The notes: generated by a model not told the origin, from the sequence alone. 49,139 bases of DNA from Myxococcus vastator (GCF_010894475.1 NZ_JAAIYB010000009.1:1-49139); one strand, 5' to 3'; positions 1-9,310 are shown, counted from the stretch's first letter. Translations and numbers: made by a program.

Positions 1-76
1 CCCTGCTCCCCGTCTTCCGCCCCTGGCCCACGCTATCTTGCGCTCCGAACCCGGTGTCACGCAGCGAGGAGCCGCC

Positions 77-508
77 ATGGAGCACCAGAACCCGGATTAC
101 CGCCTGGACACGGAGGCCCTGTTCACCTCGGCCGCCTTCGTCATGGACCTGGGCATCCAGCCCGTGGACATCCGCCCCGGCGAGGTGGAGGCCCGGCTGG
201 TGGTGCAGCCCCGCCACCTCCAGCAGGACGGCGTCATCCACGCCGGTGTCCAGGCGACGCTGGCGGACCATACGGCGGGCGCGGCGGCCTTCTCCGTGGT
301 CCGCAAGGGCCAGCGGGTGTTGTCCACCAGCTTCACCGTCCACCTGCTCCAGACGGCGTCCGGTGAGGAGCTGCGGTGCAAGGCCCGGGTGCTGCGCGCC
401 GGCCGCCGGCTCATCGTCACGGAGTCGGAGGTCCACGCCGTCTCCGGCGGCACGCCCCGGCTCGTGTCGAAGACCACCGTCACCCTCGCGGTGATGGAGC
501 CCCGTTAG
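77..508 (+). CDS. PaaI-type hotdog-fold thioesterase
   Basis: A 143-residue single-domain hotdog protein, probably hydrolysing an acyl-CoA or aryl-CoA thioester in the cytoplasm. The segment around residues 53-68 (VIHAGVQATLADHTAG) is the family signature: H55 and G57 match the HGG-type helix start, and D64 is the usual catalytic acid position. Length is normal for the PaaI/YdiI group. The ATG at 77 was chosen because GAGGAG at 66-71 precedes it by five bases; an upstream TTG at 38 stays in frame but has no such site. The gene converges on coaBC, and the two stop codons overlap at 505-508. The substrate cannot be read from sequence. Confidence 0.85.
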   Translation: MEHQNPDYRLDTEALFTSAAFVMDLGIQPVDIRPGEVEARLVVQPRHLQQDGVIHAGVQATLADHTAGAAAFSVVRKGQRVLSTSFTVHLLQTASGEELRCKARVLRAGRRLIVTESEVHAVSGGTPRLVSKTTVTLAVMEPR

Positions 509-1725
509 GACGGCGACACGAGCAGCAGCTGGATGAGGGCCCGCGCCACCTCGTGCTTGCTGCCCTGGAGTTCATGCTGCGCGCCCGAGCGCGTGAGCAC
601 CGTCACCCGGTTGGTGTCTGTTCCAAAGCCCGCCCCAGGGGCCGTCACGTCGTTGGCGACAATCGCGTCCAGCCCCTTGCGCTCCAGCTTGTCGCGCGCG
701 TGCGCCACCACGTGCTCCGTCTCCGCAGCGAAGCCCACCAGCACCGGCCGCTTCGGCTGTCCCGCCACCTGGCGGGAGGCCTCCGCGAGCACGTCCGGCG
801 TGCGCACGAGCGCCAGCGCCTCGGGCGAAGCCGAAGCGCCCTTCTTCACCTTCTGCGGCGCGCGCGTCTCCGGGCGCCAGTCGCTGACGGCGGCCGTGGC
901 GATGAACGCATCCACTGCGCCCACCCGCGAGAGCACCTCGCGCGCCATGTCGTCCGCGCTCACCACGTCCACCACGTCCAGGCCGCCGCGCTCCACGGGG
1001 CCCACGGGGCCGAGCACCACCGTCACCTCGGCGCCCAGGCTCCGGGCCGCGTGCGCGAGCGCCATCCCCATCTTCCCCGTGGAGGGATTGGAGATGAACC
1101 GCACCGGGTCCAGGAACTCGCGCGTGGGGCCCGCCGTCAGCAGCACCCGCTTCCCCGCCAGCGGGCCGGCGCCGAAACGCGCCGCGACCGCCTGGACGAT
1201 GGCCGGGACGTCCGCCAGCCGCCCCTCCCCCACGTCACCGCAGGCCAGCATCCCCGCGCCCGGGCCCACGCGCGAGAAGCGCGGGTAAGCCAGCAGGGCC
1301 GCCAGGTTCTCCTGCGTCAGGGGGTTGTCCCACATGGCCACGTTCATCGCCGGCGCCAGCACCACCGGCCCGCGGAAGGCGAGCAGGGACGTCGTCACGG
1401 CGTCGTTCCCCATGCCGGCGCGGATGCGGGCCAGCAGGTCTGCGGTGGCCGGCGCCACGACGAAGGCCTCGCCCCAGCGCGCCAGGTCCAGGTGGCCGAA
1501 GTTCCCCTCCTGGGCGGGGTCGAAGTAGTCGGTGAGCACAGGGTGCCCGCTGAGCGCCTGGAAGGTCAGCGGGGTGACGAACTGGCGCGCGGACTCCGTC
1601 ATGGCCACCCGCACCTCGGCGCCCGCACGCGACAGTTCCCGCACCAGCTCGCAGGCCTTGTACGCCGCGATGCCGCCCCCCACGCCGACGACCACCCGGC
1701 GGCCTCTCAGTGTCGTCACGTCCAT
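505..1725 (-). CDS. coaBC: Bifunctional phosphopantothenoylcysteine decarboxylase / phosphopantothenate-cysteine ligase
   Basis: This enzyme makes 4'-phosphopantetheine precursors for coenzyme A: the CoaB half joins cysteine to phosphopantothenate and the FMN-dependent CoaC half decarboxylates the product. CoaC covers about residues 1-185, with H78 in HLDLARW, the PAMN motif at 125-128 and the substrate-flap cysteine C162 in [13 protein letters not shown]. CoaB covers about 190-406, with TAGPT at 197-201 and [11 protein letters not shown] at 210-220, including N213 and K218. The 406-residue length is standard. AGGAAG lies just upstream of the ATG. The gene sits 51 bp downstream of the repeat protein gene on the same strand and may be co-transcribed. 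This is a housekeeping gene. Confidence 0.96.
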   Translation of the reverse strand: MDVTTLRGRRVVVGVGGGIAAYKACELVRELSRAGAEVRVAMTESARQFVTPLTFQALSGHPVLTDYFDPAQEGNFGHLDLARWGEAFVVAPATADLLARIRAGMGNDAVTTSLLAFRGPVVLAPAMNVAMWDNPLTQENLAALLAYPRFSRVGPGAGMLACGDVGEGRLADVPAIVQAVAARFGAGPLAGKRVLLTAGPTREFLDPVRFISNPSTGKMGMALAHAARSLGAEVTVVLGPVGPVERGGLDVVDVVSADDMAREVLSRVGAVDAFIATAAVSDWRPETRAPQKVKKGASASPEALALVRTPDVLAEASRQVAGQPKRPVLVGFAAETEHVVAHARDKLERKGLDAIVANDVTAPGAGFGTDTNRVTVLTRSGAQHELQGSKHEVARALIQLLLVSPS

Positions 1726-1776
1726 GCGGCTTCCTAATGCGCGGGGAGGCGGGCTCGCAACCGTCGCTGCAGGGCC

Positions 1777-4746
1777 TCAGTGCCCCCTCATCACGACGTC
1801 ACCACTCGAAGGCACATCCACGACGCGGACCTCCGGTCCGCCCGGGGTCTCCACGTGGAAGTGGGCCCACACCAGCGTGTACCGCCCGGGTCGCAGGCCG
1901 CTCAGGCGGACCTGCTCCGACCGGGGCTGGTACACGAGCTGCGCCCAGCGCGAGCGCATCAACGCCGTCGCGGGAGGATTGCCTACCGCCCCCAGCTCTC
2001 CCGCGACGAGCCACAGCGCCCGGCCCCGCTCCGGCTTCACCTGGACGGACAGCGACGCGGTGCCCGGGGCCGGCCCCAGGTCCAGCGACATCTCCGAGCC
2101 GCCGACCTGCACCACCAGCGCCGGCTCGCCGGAGAACTCCCGGTTCGCGCCCAGCGCGAAGCGATAGTTGCCCGGGGAGACCTCCACGCTGTAGCCGCCA
2201 TCCGGCCCGGTGACGATGGTGAGCGGCTCGCCGCGGTCCGCGTTGGCGGCCACGACCTCGACGCCCGCCGCGGGGCTCCCGTCCTGGCGGTACACCCGGC
2301 CGCTCAAGCGCGTGGCCTGCCGCAGCTTGAGCTCCACCGGCCCCCGTGCGCCCCGCTCCAACGACTGGGTGGCGCTCAGCCGCCCCTTGCGCGCCGTGAG
2401 CGAGTAACGCGTCACATAGGGCGGGCTGGCCACCGTGAAGGTGCCGTCCGGCCCGGAGAGCACGGAGTCGTCACAGACGTCGCACGACACCACGGCATCC
2501 GGCACGGGCCCACCGCCCTCGTCGACCACGCGGCCCGAGACACCCGGCAGCTTCTCCAGCACCAGGTCTCCCAGGTCGGGCGAGGCCGGGCGGTCCACCA
2601 TCTGCGGCTCGTAGCCCGCCGCGTCCACCGACGCGATGACGCGGTCGCCCGCCGTGGGCAGCGGCAGCTCGAAGCGGCCATCCGGTGCATTCACGTCGTG
2701 CTCGTCCACGCGAAAGCGCCGCACCGGCTCGCCGTCGTCGCCCATGACACGCCCGCGAAAGACGTCGCGCTTCTTGAGCACCACTCGCACCGGTGGGCCA
2801 CCGGCCTTGCCCTCTGCGCGCTCGACCTGGTCATAGCCCGGGTGCCGCACCTCCAAGCGGTACCCCCGGTCCGGCCGCAGCGCGCGGAACTCGAAACGGC
2901 CGCTCGCGTCAGACTGCACGGGCTCCGCGCCTCGGGGCACCACCACCAGCGTGGCGCCCGCCACCGGCGCGTTCTGCCCGTCCACCACCTCACCACTGAG
3001 CGGCGCGCCGGGCCTCAGCTCCGCCTCCAGCTTCAGCGACTGCCCATCCGTCAGCGTCACCTCCCGGCGCTCCGACGGCTGATAGTCGGGGTGGGACGCC
3101 ATCATCGAATACGTGCCCGCGGGCATCCCGCGCATCGGGACCATGCCATCCGAGCCGGACGGCCGGTCACTCCGGAAGATGCCCTGCTGCTCCACCCACA
3201 GCAACACGTCCGCGCCTTCCACGCGGCGGCCCTCGGCGGAGACCGTCACCTCCAATGACGCGCGGGGCTCCAGCGCCAGTTGCACGTCGGTGGCCGGCGC
3301 CGTCACCTTGAGCTGCCCGCCGCCCCACTCCGAGTGGTGCGCATGCAGCTCGTACAGCCCCGGCGTGGGCACCTGCGCGATGAAGCGCCCCTCCGCGTCC
3401 GCCAGCGTCGACGCGCCCGTGGGCTGCACCAACACGGACACACCCGGCGCGGGCCGGCCGTAGACATCCAGCACCTGCCCGCTGATGACGGTGGCGCGCG
3501 CCATCTCCAGCTCGAGCGCCGTCTCCTGGGGCGTCACCTTCGCGGGCAGCTGCGCATCGCGGAAGCCCTCGGCCTGCCCGGTCAGCACATAGTTGCCCAC
3601 GGCCAGGGGGCCCAGCGTCACCAGCGCGCCGGCGCCACCGCGCTCCTGCCAGACGACCTCCCCCGTCGGCATGCGCAGCAGCAGCTCAGGCTGAGGCACG
3701 GGCTGGCCCGCCTCGTCCACCACCGTGACGAGCAGACTCCCCGCTTCCTCCAGCGCCAGCGTCACCTGGGTGACGCGCTTGTCCAGCGTCAACACGCGGG
3801 GCACGGACGCCAGGCCCTTGGCCTCCGCGGTCACCACCAGTTCGTCCGGATACAAGCCGGTGAAGCGCACCGGAGCGCCATCCGTGCGCAGCTCCCGCGA
3901 CAGGTGGTCCGCGCGCAGCCGCACCCGCGCGGCAGCGGGGGCGCCGTTCCGGGTGACGCGGACCTCCAGGGTGCGCTCGGGCATCAGCTTCAGGCGCACG
4001 GGCTGGGGCCCCGCCTCCACCTGGGACTCCACCGCGGGCAGGTACCCCTCCGCCGTGGCCAGCACATAGAAGGGCCCTTCGCCCAGGCCCGTCAGGGTGA
4101 AGCGGCCATCCGCGCCGCTCGTGGCCGCGAAGGGCAGCGGCGCCCGCCGCGACGTTCCGTGCACGTGTGCCCCCGCCAAGGGCCGGCCGGCTTCGTCCAC
4201 CACCTGCCCCACCAGGGTGCGCAGCGGAGGCAGGTACAGCTCCACCGGGTCTCCTGGCGCGGCCCGCTCGCGAAGCGCGACGCCCAGCCCTGGCGCGCGG
4301 GCCCACACGGAGAAGGACACGCCGGCCAGCTGCTCGAAGCGGAAGCGCCCTTCCGCGTCCGTGTGGACCGTGGCTCTCGGCGTCAGGAAGCCCTGCTGCT
4401 GCTCGAAGAACGCCCGCGTGTGCAGCGCCGTCTCACGCGCCGGGCAGGACAGGAGCGCCTGGCCACACGCCTCACAATGGACGCCCAGGAGCGTCCGCTC
4501 CGCGCTGGCGGCCAGGAACACCTCCGCGCCCGCGACGGGACGGCCCGAGGCGTCCAGCACCCGTCCCGTGAGCGCCAGCCCCTCGCCCGCGGAGGAGGAT
4601 ACGTCCACGGCGGCGAACGCTGGCAGGGCCTTGCCGGTGGCAGTGTGCGTGTCGCGAGCGGCGGGCGCCGTCTCCGTGCCGGGCCACAGCCACACCCCTG
4701 CCGCGAGCAGGGCCGCCATCACGCCTATGACAATCCAGTTGCGCAT
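1777..4746 (-). CDS. Large carboxypeptidase-regulatory-like (CarboxypepD_reg) repeat protein
   Basis: A 989-residue protein with one hydrophobic N-terminal segment (about residues 4-21), either a signal peptide or an anchor, so most of it should lie in the envelope or outside. The rest is many copies of a roughly 80-residue beta-sandwich unit, each opening with a G-x-V-x-D-x-x-G-x-P-x-x-G-A-x-V pattern and followed by a D-x-x-G-x-F-x-x-x-x-L/V strand pair. These are characteristic of CarboxypepD_reg / Cna-B-like folds, which serve as structural or binding modules. No catalytic residues were recognised. Two CxxC pairs stand out: [12 protein letters not shown] near residue 95 and SCDVCDDS near the middle. 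No strong ribosome site precedes the ATG. The partner is unknown. Confidence 0.7.
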   Translation of the reverse strand: MRNWIVIGVMAALLAAGVWLWPGTETAPAARDTHTATGKALPAFAAVDVSSSAGEGLALTGRVLDASGRPVAGAEVFLAASAERTLLGVHCEACGQALLSCPARETALHTRAFFEQQQGFLTPRATVHTDAEGRFRFEQLAGVSFSVWARAPGLGVALRERAAPGDPVELYLPPLRTLVGQVVDEAGRPLAGAHVHGTSRRAPLPFAATSGADGRFTLTGLGEGPFYVLATAEGYLPAVESQVEAGPQPVRLKLMPERTLEVRVTRNGAPAAARVRLRADHLSRELRTDGAPVRFTGLYPDELVVTAEAKGLASVPRVLTLDKRVTQVTLALEEAGSLLVTVVDEAGQPVPQPELLLRMPTGEVVWQERGGAGALVTLGPLAVGNYVLTGQAEGFRDAQLPAKVTPQETALELEMARATVISGQVLDVYGRPAPGVSVLVQPTGASTLADAEGRFIAQVPTPGLYELHAHHSEWGGGQLKVTAPATDVQLALEPRASLEVTVSAEGRRVEGADVLLWVEQQGIFRSDRPSGSDGMVPMRGMPAGTYSMMASHPDYQPSERREVTLTDGQSLKLEAELRPGAPLSGEVVDGQNAPVAGATLVVVPRGAEPVQSDASGRFEFRALRPDRGYRLEVRHPGYDQVERAEGKAGGPPVRVVLKKRDVFRGRVMGDDGEPVRRFRVDEHDVNAPDGRFELPLPTAGDRVIASVDAAGYEPQMVDRPASPDLGDLVLEKLPGVSGRVVDEGGGPVPDAVVSCDVCDDSVLSGPDGTFTVASPPYVTRYSLTARKGRLSATQSLERGARGPVELKLRQATRLSGRVYRQDGSPAAGVEVVAANADRGEPLTIVTGPDGGYSVEVSPGNYRFALGANREFSGEPALVVQVGGSEMSLDLGPAPGTASLSVQVKPERGRALWLVAGELGAVGNPPATALMRSRWAQLVYQPRSEQVRLSGLRPGRYTLVWAHFHVETPGGPEVRVVDVPSSGDVVMRGH

Positions 4747-4819
4747 GCGCAGACGGCGCGGACCTTAGCCCGGGGCCGGGCGCGGAACGGCCGATTCCCC
4801 CTGGAAATTCCGGACGCGT

Positions 4820-5326
4820 CTACAGCTTGTCTTCGAGGTCATCCAGGCGCTTCTCGACTCGCTCGAAGCGCTCGTGGGTCGAATCCGCCATGGAGACCAG
4901 CAGCCGGGCCATGCGGCCCGCGTGGGCCTCCATCCGGCTCAGGCGTCCCGACACGGAGCCCAGCCCTACTGTCATGGACTCGATGGTCGACATCATCGTC
5001 TCCATGTTGCCCATCATGGAGTCCATGTTCGACTGCATGGTCGTCATGTTCGACTGCATGGTCGTCATGTTCGACTGCATGGTCACCATGTTCGACTGCA
5101 TGGTCACCATGTTCGACTGCATGGTCGCCATGTTCGCATGCATGGTCCCCATGTTCGCATGCATGGTCCCCATGTTCGACCGCATGGGCCCCATGCTGGC
5201 TCGCAGGGTCCCCATGCTCATCAAGATGCCTTCGACCTCCCCCTGCGTCGCCCTCAGCTCCTGGCGCAGCTCGGCCACCTCACCCAGGAACTTCACCACC
5301 ACGTCGCCGCCCACCGCTCTCGCCAT
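4820..5326 (-). CDS. Small methionine-heptad coiled-coil protein
   Basis: About 168 residues, with no family recognised. The centre (about residues 35-110) is built from seven-residue units such as MQSNMTT and MHANMGT, with methionine at i, i+4 and i+7. That is the a/d pattern of a coiled coil whose core would be almost entirely methionine. The C-terminal 40 residues are charged and also heptad-like (ERVEKRLDDLEDKL). There is no signal peptide or membrane segment. The start at 5326 was chosen because GGAGGG lies 6-11 bases upstream; an in-frame start at 5422 would add 32 residues but has its purine run 14 bases away. The gene follows the PP2C gene on the same strand and may share its transcript. 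Its role is unknown. Confidence 0.7.
   Translation of the reverse strand: MARAVGGDVVVKFLGEVAELRQELRATQGEVEGILMSMGTLRASMGPMRSNMGTMHANMGTMHANMATMQSNMVTMQSNMVTMQSNMTTMQSNMTTMQSNMDSMMGNMETMMSTIESMTVGLGSVSGRLSRMEAHAGRMARLLVSMADSTHERFERVEKRLDDLEDKL
5024..5212. repeat. Nine tandem 21-bp repeats inside a coding region
   Basis: Nine head-to-tail copies of a 21-bp unit run without spacers. The first five (5024-5128) differ only in their last two bases, and the last four diverge progressively. The unit is exactly seven codons, so gain or loss of copies would keep the minus-strand reading frame and change only coiled-coil length. Confidence 0.9.
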
Positions 5327-5433
5327 GCGTCGCCCTCCGACAACGGAACGGCGCGAACGTACCTGGGGCGTCTGACGTATATCGGACAGCGAACGAAGCT
5401 GCTTCGGGCGACGGGGAGCCATGGCGGTGGAGT

Positions 5434-6708
5434 CTACTCCTCTGCGAACGGCGCAATCGCCTGGGCCACGGCCAGCTCCTGCCGCGCCTCGCTGAGCTCC
5501 GAGTTGGTGGCGCGAAGCCGGTCGCTGAGCACCTGGACGAAGCTCCAGAGCATCTTCACCGCCAGGATGGACTCGCGCTTCATCAACCCCATCAGGTCCG
5601 GCCGCGAGATGACCATGGTGCGCGTGGGCTCGGTCGCTCGCACCGTCGCGGAGCGCGGCGCGTTGTCGATGAGCCCCATCTCTCCGAAGTGGCCACCCGC
5701 GCGCAATTCGGCGATCTCCACGCCGTTCTTCTCGATGGCCACCCGGCCCCGGATGACGACGAAGAGCTCCTCGCCCGGCTGCCCCTCCACCACGATTTCA
5801 CGGCCCGCGGGATACGTGCGCGTGGTGGCGATGGACAGCACCGCCGTCTGCTCCTTGTAGGTGAGGTGACGGAAGAGAGGAATCTTGCGCAGCGCCTCCA
5901 TGCGCGACTGCGCCTCGCTCGACTCCTCGTTGACGGTGGCGCCTTCACCCGCGACCTTCACCACCACCGCGGTGATGTTGTCCTTGCCACCGCGCTCGTT
6001 GGCGACGTCGATGAAGCGCTTGGGCAGGTCCGCGGGCGCGATGCCGGAGATGAGCGGAAGGACCTCCTCGTCCTCGACATAGCCGTGCAGGCCGTCCGAG
6101 CAGAGGATGAACATGTCCCCAGGCACCAGGTCCACGATGAGCGTGTCGACCTGGACGGACTCCTGGATGCCCACCGCGCGGGTAATCACGTTGCGGTACT
6201 GCGAGGTGGCGGCCTGGTCCTTGGTAATCGTGCCGGCCTTGAGCTGCGCGGCGACCAGCGTGTGGTCCTCCGTCAGCCGGTGACACTGGCCATGCCGCAC
6301 CAGGTAGACACGGCTGTCACCCACGTGGCCGATGACGCCCTTGTTGCCGCCCACCGCGAGGCACACGAACGTCGTGCCCATGCCGCGCTTGGTCGCGTCC
6401 GACATCGCCGTCCGGTAGATGTCCGCGCACGCGCGCTGGACGGCCACCTCCACGAGCGCCGCCGCCGCGGAGCGACTGTCCGGCGTCGGGTTGTTGCCCA
6501 GGTCCTTCAACAAGTGGCGGTTGGCGGAGATGTGCTGCTTGACGACCTCCGTGGCGCGGTTGCTCGCGACCTCGCCGGCCGCGTGACCGCCCATGCCGTC
6601 GGCAACCACATAGAGGCCGAGTGGAGCATCCACCAACATCGCGTCTTCGTTGTGCTGCCGCTTGCGGCCGACGTCGGTCAGTCCAAAAGCTTCTGTGGTC
6701 AAGGCCAC
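5434..6708 (-). CDS. PP2C-family Ser/Thr phosphatase with C-terminal cyclic-nucleotide-binding domain
   Basis: A 424-residue cytoplasmic signalling protein. The PP2C domain spans about residues 8-250, with all metal-binding signatures present: HNED (D22), DGMGGH (D37), CSDGL (D205) and GGKDNITAV (D243). It should therefore be an active Mn/Mg-dependent phosphatase removing phosphate from Ser/Thr. A cNMP-binding domain follows at about 270-390, with the phosphate-cassette pattern FGEMGLIDNAPRSATV, suggesting control by cAMP or cGMP. The GTG at 6708 was preferred because GGGAG lies 8 bases upstream; a GTG at 6762 in the same frame lacks a site. It lies directly downstream of an FHA gene, a common pairing in myxobacterial Ser/Thr kinase circuits. 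No kinase gene is in the window. Confidence 0.92.
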   Translation of the reverse strand: MALTTEAFGLTDVGRKRQHNEDAMLVDAPLGLYVVADGMGGHAAGEVASNRATEVVKQHISANRHLLKDLGNNPTPDSRSAAAALVEVAVQRACADIYRTAMSDATKRGMGTTFVCLAVGGNKGVIGHVGDSRVYLVRHGQCHRLTEDHTLVAAQLKAGTITKDQAATSQYRNVITRAVGIQESVQVDTLIVDLVPGDMFILCSDGLHGYVEDEEVLPLISGIAPADLPKRFIDVANERGGKDNITAVVVKVAGEGATVNEESSEAQSRMEALRKIPLFRHLTYKEQTAVLSIATTRTYPAGREIVVEGQPGEELFVVIRGRVAIEKNGVEIAELRAGGHFGEMGLIDNAPRSATVRATEPTRTMVISRPDLMGLMKRESILAVKMLWSFVQVLSDRLRATNSELSEARQELAVAQAIAPFAEE

Positions 6709-6778
6709 CGCGAACACTCCCGTGTGTGACAGAGGGCGACTCCGCACGTTACGCAGGCCCACGAAGACGTGGCAAGGC

Positions 6779-7291
6779 TCAGGGAGCCATCCTCACGGTC
6801 AGCATCCGCACAAAACCGCTGGCCGTGTAGAAAGCGACCTCCACCTGGCCGAAGCGCAGCCGGGCCCCATCCGCCACCGGAACCGCTCGCCGGGGCACCA
6901 GCCGGACGCCCCCCGCCCAGGAGCCATTCCTGGACCCGGCGTCCGTCAGCAGGAAGCCCGCAGCGCCTTCCTCCCGGCTGAACCAGGCGTGGAACCGGGA
7001 CACGCTCCCGTCGTCCAGGACCACGTCGTTGTTGCCCGTCCGCCCCACGGTCATCCCCCGCCCGAAGGCGTTCGTCCGTGTCTTCACGACGGGAAACACC
7101 AACGGCCCGCTGGCCCCCAGCGTGGGGGCCCCCGCGTTCGTCACCGTCTTCAGACGGTACTCCTCCGCGTCCCCGCCGCAGCCTTCCTCCGCCACCGGAG
7201 TGAAGACGAGCAGCGCGGCGGGCAGGTTCCGCTCGAAGACTTCTCGGTTGCGGAGGTATCGCGAGACATGGGCGCTGAGCGGCTCGGGCAT
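6779..7291 (-). CDS. FHA-domain phosphothreonine-binding protein
   Basis: A 170-residue protein with a forkhead-associated domain at about residues 72-155. The phosphothreonine-binding residues are all present: G83-R84 in VGRTGNND, S98 and H101 in SVSRFH, and N122 in GSRNGS. The first 70 residues form a separate region with no recognised fold. The ATG at 7291 was chosen because earlier starts would run into the stop region of the upstream gene; no good ribosome site was seen. It likely reads kinase-phosphorylated partners and works with the PP2C phosphatase encoded immediately downstream (70-bp gap). That functional link is inferred from neighbourhood. Confidence 0.88.
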   Translation of the reverse strand: MPEPLSAHVSRYLRNREVFERNLPAALLVFTPVAEEGCGGDAEEYRLKTVTNAGAPTLGASGPLVFPVVKTRTNAFGRGMTVGRTGNNDVVLDDGSVSRFHAWFSREEGAAGFLLTDAGSRNGSWAGGVRLVPRRAVPVADGARLRFGQVEVAFYTASGFVRMLTVRMAP

Positions 7292-7337
7292 ACGCGGCGT
7301 GTGAACAGGGGCTCCCGAGCCACACTCTACGCAAAGC

Positions 7338-7943
7338 CTAGCGCCAATCCACGAACAACCCGACCATCGGGCCACCTACGAAGAAACGGCCAAGGCTGCG
7401 GCGCTTGTAGCCAAAGGGCTCGGCATAACCCACAGCGAGCCCGCCGCCGACGGCCCCGAACTGGTAGCCCAGGTGGACGCGGCCCTCGATGAGGCCCGCG
7501 ACGCGCCGGTCGTTCTCCAGCCCATCGTCGAAGTCCGCGCCATAGAAGACGGGACCGCCGGTGACCTGGAAGCCCCAGTGCACCTGGCCGGGCAGGTGGT
7601 TCCGGTAGCCCACGCCCACCTGCGGGCTGTGCTGGTAGAAGGAGCGCACCGCGTTCTGCGGCTTGCCCTCTTCGGCATCGGGGAACGCGAGCCCCCACGA
7701 CAGGCTGCCCTCCAGCAGCAGGGCGAAGGCGTCCTTGCGGTCCTGATAGAAGGTGAACTGCCACTGCACCTTCGTCTGGGAGGCCACCAGTCCGCTCTGG
7801 GCGCTGACGCCCAGGAACACGCCGCGAGGCGCCCAGGCGGGCGTCGGAGAGCGGTGCTCCCGAGGCCGCTGCGGCTCCTGCGCGCCCGCGGAAGAGGCCA
7901 GACCCAGAACACCCACCAGCACAACGGGAAGCTTGCGGAGCAT
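7338..7943 (-). CDS. Secreted probable outer-membrane beta-barrel protein
   Basis: About 201 residues. A clear signal peptide occupies residues 1-21 (KLPVVLVGVLGLASSAGA, likely cut after AGA). The mature part alternates polar and hydrophobic or aromatic residues in short strands separated by turns (for example VQWQFTFYQDR, VHWGFQVTGGPVFYG, VHLGYQFGAVGGGLAVGY) and ends in FVDWR, which fits a small outer-membrane barrel of about eight strands. The family was not recognised by name. The ATG at 7943 has GGGAAG 8 bases upstream; a GTG nine bases earlier is the alternative. It is the first gene of the minus-strand run leading to the FHA and PP2C genes. Confidence 0.72.
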   Translation of the reverse strand: MLRKLPVVLVGVLGLASSAGAQEPQRPREHRSPTPAWAPRGVFLGVSAQSGLVASQTKVQWQFTFYQDRKDAFALLLEGSLSWGLAFPDAEEGKPQNAVRSFYQHSPQVGVGYRNHLPGQVHWGFQVTGGPVFYGADFDDGLENDRRVAGLIEGRVHLGYQFGAVGGGLAVGYAEPFGYKRRSLGRFFVGGPMVGLFVDWR

Positions 7944-7974
7944 GGGAGCCACTTCCCGCCATGACGCGGCCCGC

Positions 7975-8004
7975 TTGTCAACGGACTGTTCATCTGGTTA
8001 TGAC
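7975..8004 (+). promoter_or_regulatory. Candidate sigma-70-like promoter for the 67-residue gene
   Basis: TTGTCA at 7975-7980 and TATGAC at 7999-8004 are separated by 18 bases, in the only low-GC stretch of the divergent gap 7944-8088. The match is moderate (five and four of six consensus bases). The minus-strand barrel gene must also have a promoter in this gap, which I could not place. Confidence 0.3.
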
Positions 8005-8088
8005 ACGCCTTGTTACCTTCGGATGGGCCCAGGCCGGGGAAGTCCTCCCGGAACCGCTCGCCGCGGGGCACAAGGAGCGGGACCCCGC

Positions 8089-8292
8089 ATGCCAGTCGTG
8101 ACAGTCCGGGCCGGAAACAAACAGCGCCCGGGTAGGTTCGACGTACTCGTCCGCAAGACCACGGAGAAGGTCTCCGACTTGCTTGAGGAGAGTGACCGGG
8201 TGCTCGTGGTCTACGAGCAGGGCTGCGCGAGCCTCTACTACGAGCAAGAAGGCGACATGACCCACCCGCCCGGGGTGAACCGCCCTTCCTGA
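8089..8292 (+). CDS. Small uncharacterised protein (67 aa)
   Basis: Not recognised. It is a soluble, charged 67-residue protein with no signal peptide or membrane segment. Residues 15-45 look ordered: FDVLVRKTTEKVSDLLEESD could be a strand followed by a helix, then VLVVYEQGCASLYYE reads as two strands. The tail is proline-rich and probably loose. AGGAG at 8074-8078 lies about 10 bases before the ATG, which supports this strand over a 91-residue antisense frame that has no such site. The gene stands alone between divergent and convergent neighbours. Confidence 0.6.
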   Translation: MPVVTVRAGNKQRPGRFDVLVRKTTEKVSDLLEESDRVLVVYEQGCASLYYEQEGDMTHPPGVNRPS

Positions 8293-8305
8293 GAGCGGGC
8301 CTTGG

Positions 8306-9250
8306 CTACACCGCGCGCCGGCGCAGGGGCATCGTGAGGCAGCGGACGCTGCCGTTGCCGCGCTCCAGCGCCTCGATGTCGACGCTCGCCACCTCGATGC
8401 CGGCCTCCTTCGCCAGAGGACGAAGGCCCACCGAGGCGCTCTCCGAGGCGAGAATCAGGTGGGGCCCCACGTAGATGAAGTTCGACATGAAGCCGCTCTC
8501 CCCTTTCGGCTCGAAGGGGATGACGCGGCGGCCCCGCTGGGTGAAGTAGCCGTCGAAGGGCTCCCAGTGCGGCGCCACGCCCTGCGTGAAGACCTGGATG
8601 GGCGTGTGGCGCAGGAAGGCGCGCGCCACCACCGCATGGGGCCCCAGCACGTTGAAGGCCAGGTCCAGGTGGATGATGCCCAGGCCCTCCGGGATGCGGA
8701 CGACGGCGGCCTCGCGGAAGCCCGAACGCCACGCCAGCTCCAGGAAGGGCTGAAGCGCCCGCGCGTCGCTGCGCAGCCCCACGTTGACCAGCAGGCGCTC
8801 CGCGTCGAGCACGAAGACGTCCCCGAACTCGATGCGCGCGGACGTCGCGGCGTCGTCGCTCGACAGCTCCGGCTGGAGCTGTGACAGCGCGCGGTGCGCC
8901 ACGTCGAACTCCGCCAGCCGCACGGGGAAGGCCGCCGTGCCCGTCACCAGCTGACGCCCGAGCACCGCCGCCGTGTCGCGGACGAACACCCGGTTCACCG
9001 TGGTGTCGCTCACCGCGCGCTCGCGCTCCGGGAGCAGCTCCCACAGGTCAATCGTCTGGCAGCCCAAGCGCGTCAGCGTGTCCCGCAGCCGGCCAAAGGC
9101 GTCCTCCGCCTCACCGCGCGTGACGGGCCGCATGAAGCCGACCGCCGCCGCCTCCTCCGCGCTGGTGACGTCCAGCGCCGCGGGCCGGAACACCGCCACG
9201 CAATCCAGCTGGCCTGATTCGGACCAGCACTCGAACTCGCTGAACGCCAT
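8306..9250 (-). CDS. Arginine deiminase / amidinotransferase-fold enzyme
   Basis: A 314-residue member of the guanidino-group-modifying superfamily. The expected catalytic residues are all visible: D92 in FVRDTAAV, E141 and D144 in IEFGDVFVLD, the H-x-D pair H194/D196 in IHLDLAF, and nucleophile C304 in GSVRCLTMPLRR close to the C-terminus. It should act through a Cys-amidino intermediate on arginine or a related guanidine. Deimination (arginine to citrulline), dimethylarginine hydrolysis and amidino transfer cannot be told apart by eye. The start at 9250 has AGGTG 7 bases upstream; a GTG at 9310 is an alternative. It is transcribed divergently from the PKS-NRPS operon across a 196-bp gap, so a role in that pathway is possible but unproven. 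Confidence 0.8.
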   Translation of the reverse strand: MAFSEFECWSESGQLDCVAVFRPAALDVTSAEEAAAVGFMRPVTRGEAEDAFGRLRDTLTRLGCQTIDLWELLPERERAVSDTTVNRVFVRDTAAVLGRQLVTGTAAFPVRLAEFDVAHRALSQLQPELSSDDAATSARIEFGDVFVLDAERLLVNVGLRSDARALQPFLELAWRSGFREAAVVRIPEGLGIIHLDLAFNVLGPHAVVARAFLRHTPIQVFTQGVAPHWEPFDGYFTQRGRRVIPFEPKGESGFMSNFIYVGPHLILASESASVGLRPLAKEAGIEVASVDIEALERGNGSVRCLTMPLRRRAV

Positions 9251-9310
9251 CTGCAAGCACCTGTCGTCACAGCGGTGAGTCAGCCCGGACACCTGCCGCT
9301 GAGCCCCCAC

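Noticed and set aside
5024..5212. Tandem repeats considered as a CRISPR array
   Set aside because: The units abut with no spacers and encode regular heptads in a real gene.
3280..6729. An 1149-codon plus-strand open frame
   Set aside because: It spans the antisense of three well-supported minus-strand genes and is His/Arg/Gly-rich with no recognisable fold.
7990..8265. A 91-codon minus-strand frame over the small plus-strand gene
   Set aside because: It has no ribosome site, while the plus-strand frame has AGGAG at a good distance.
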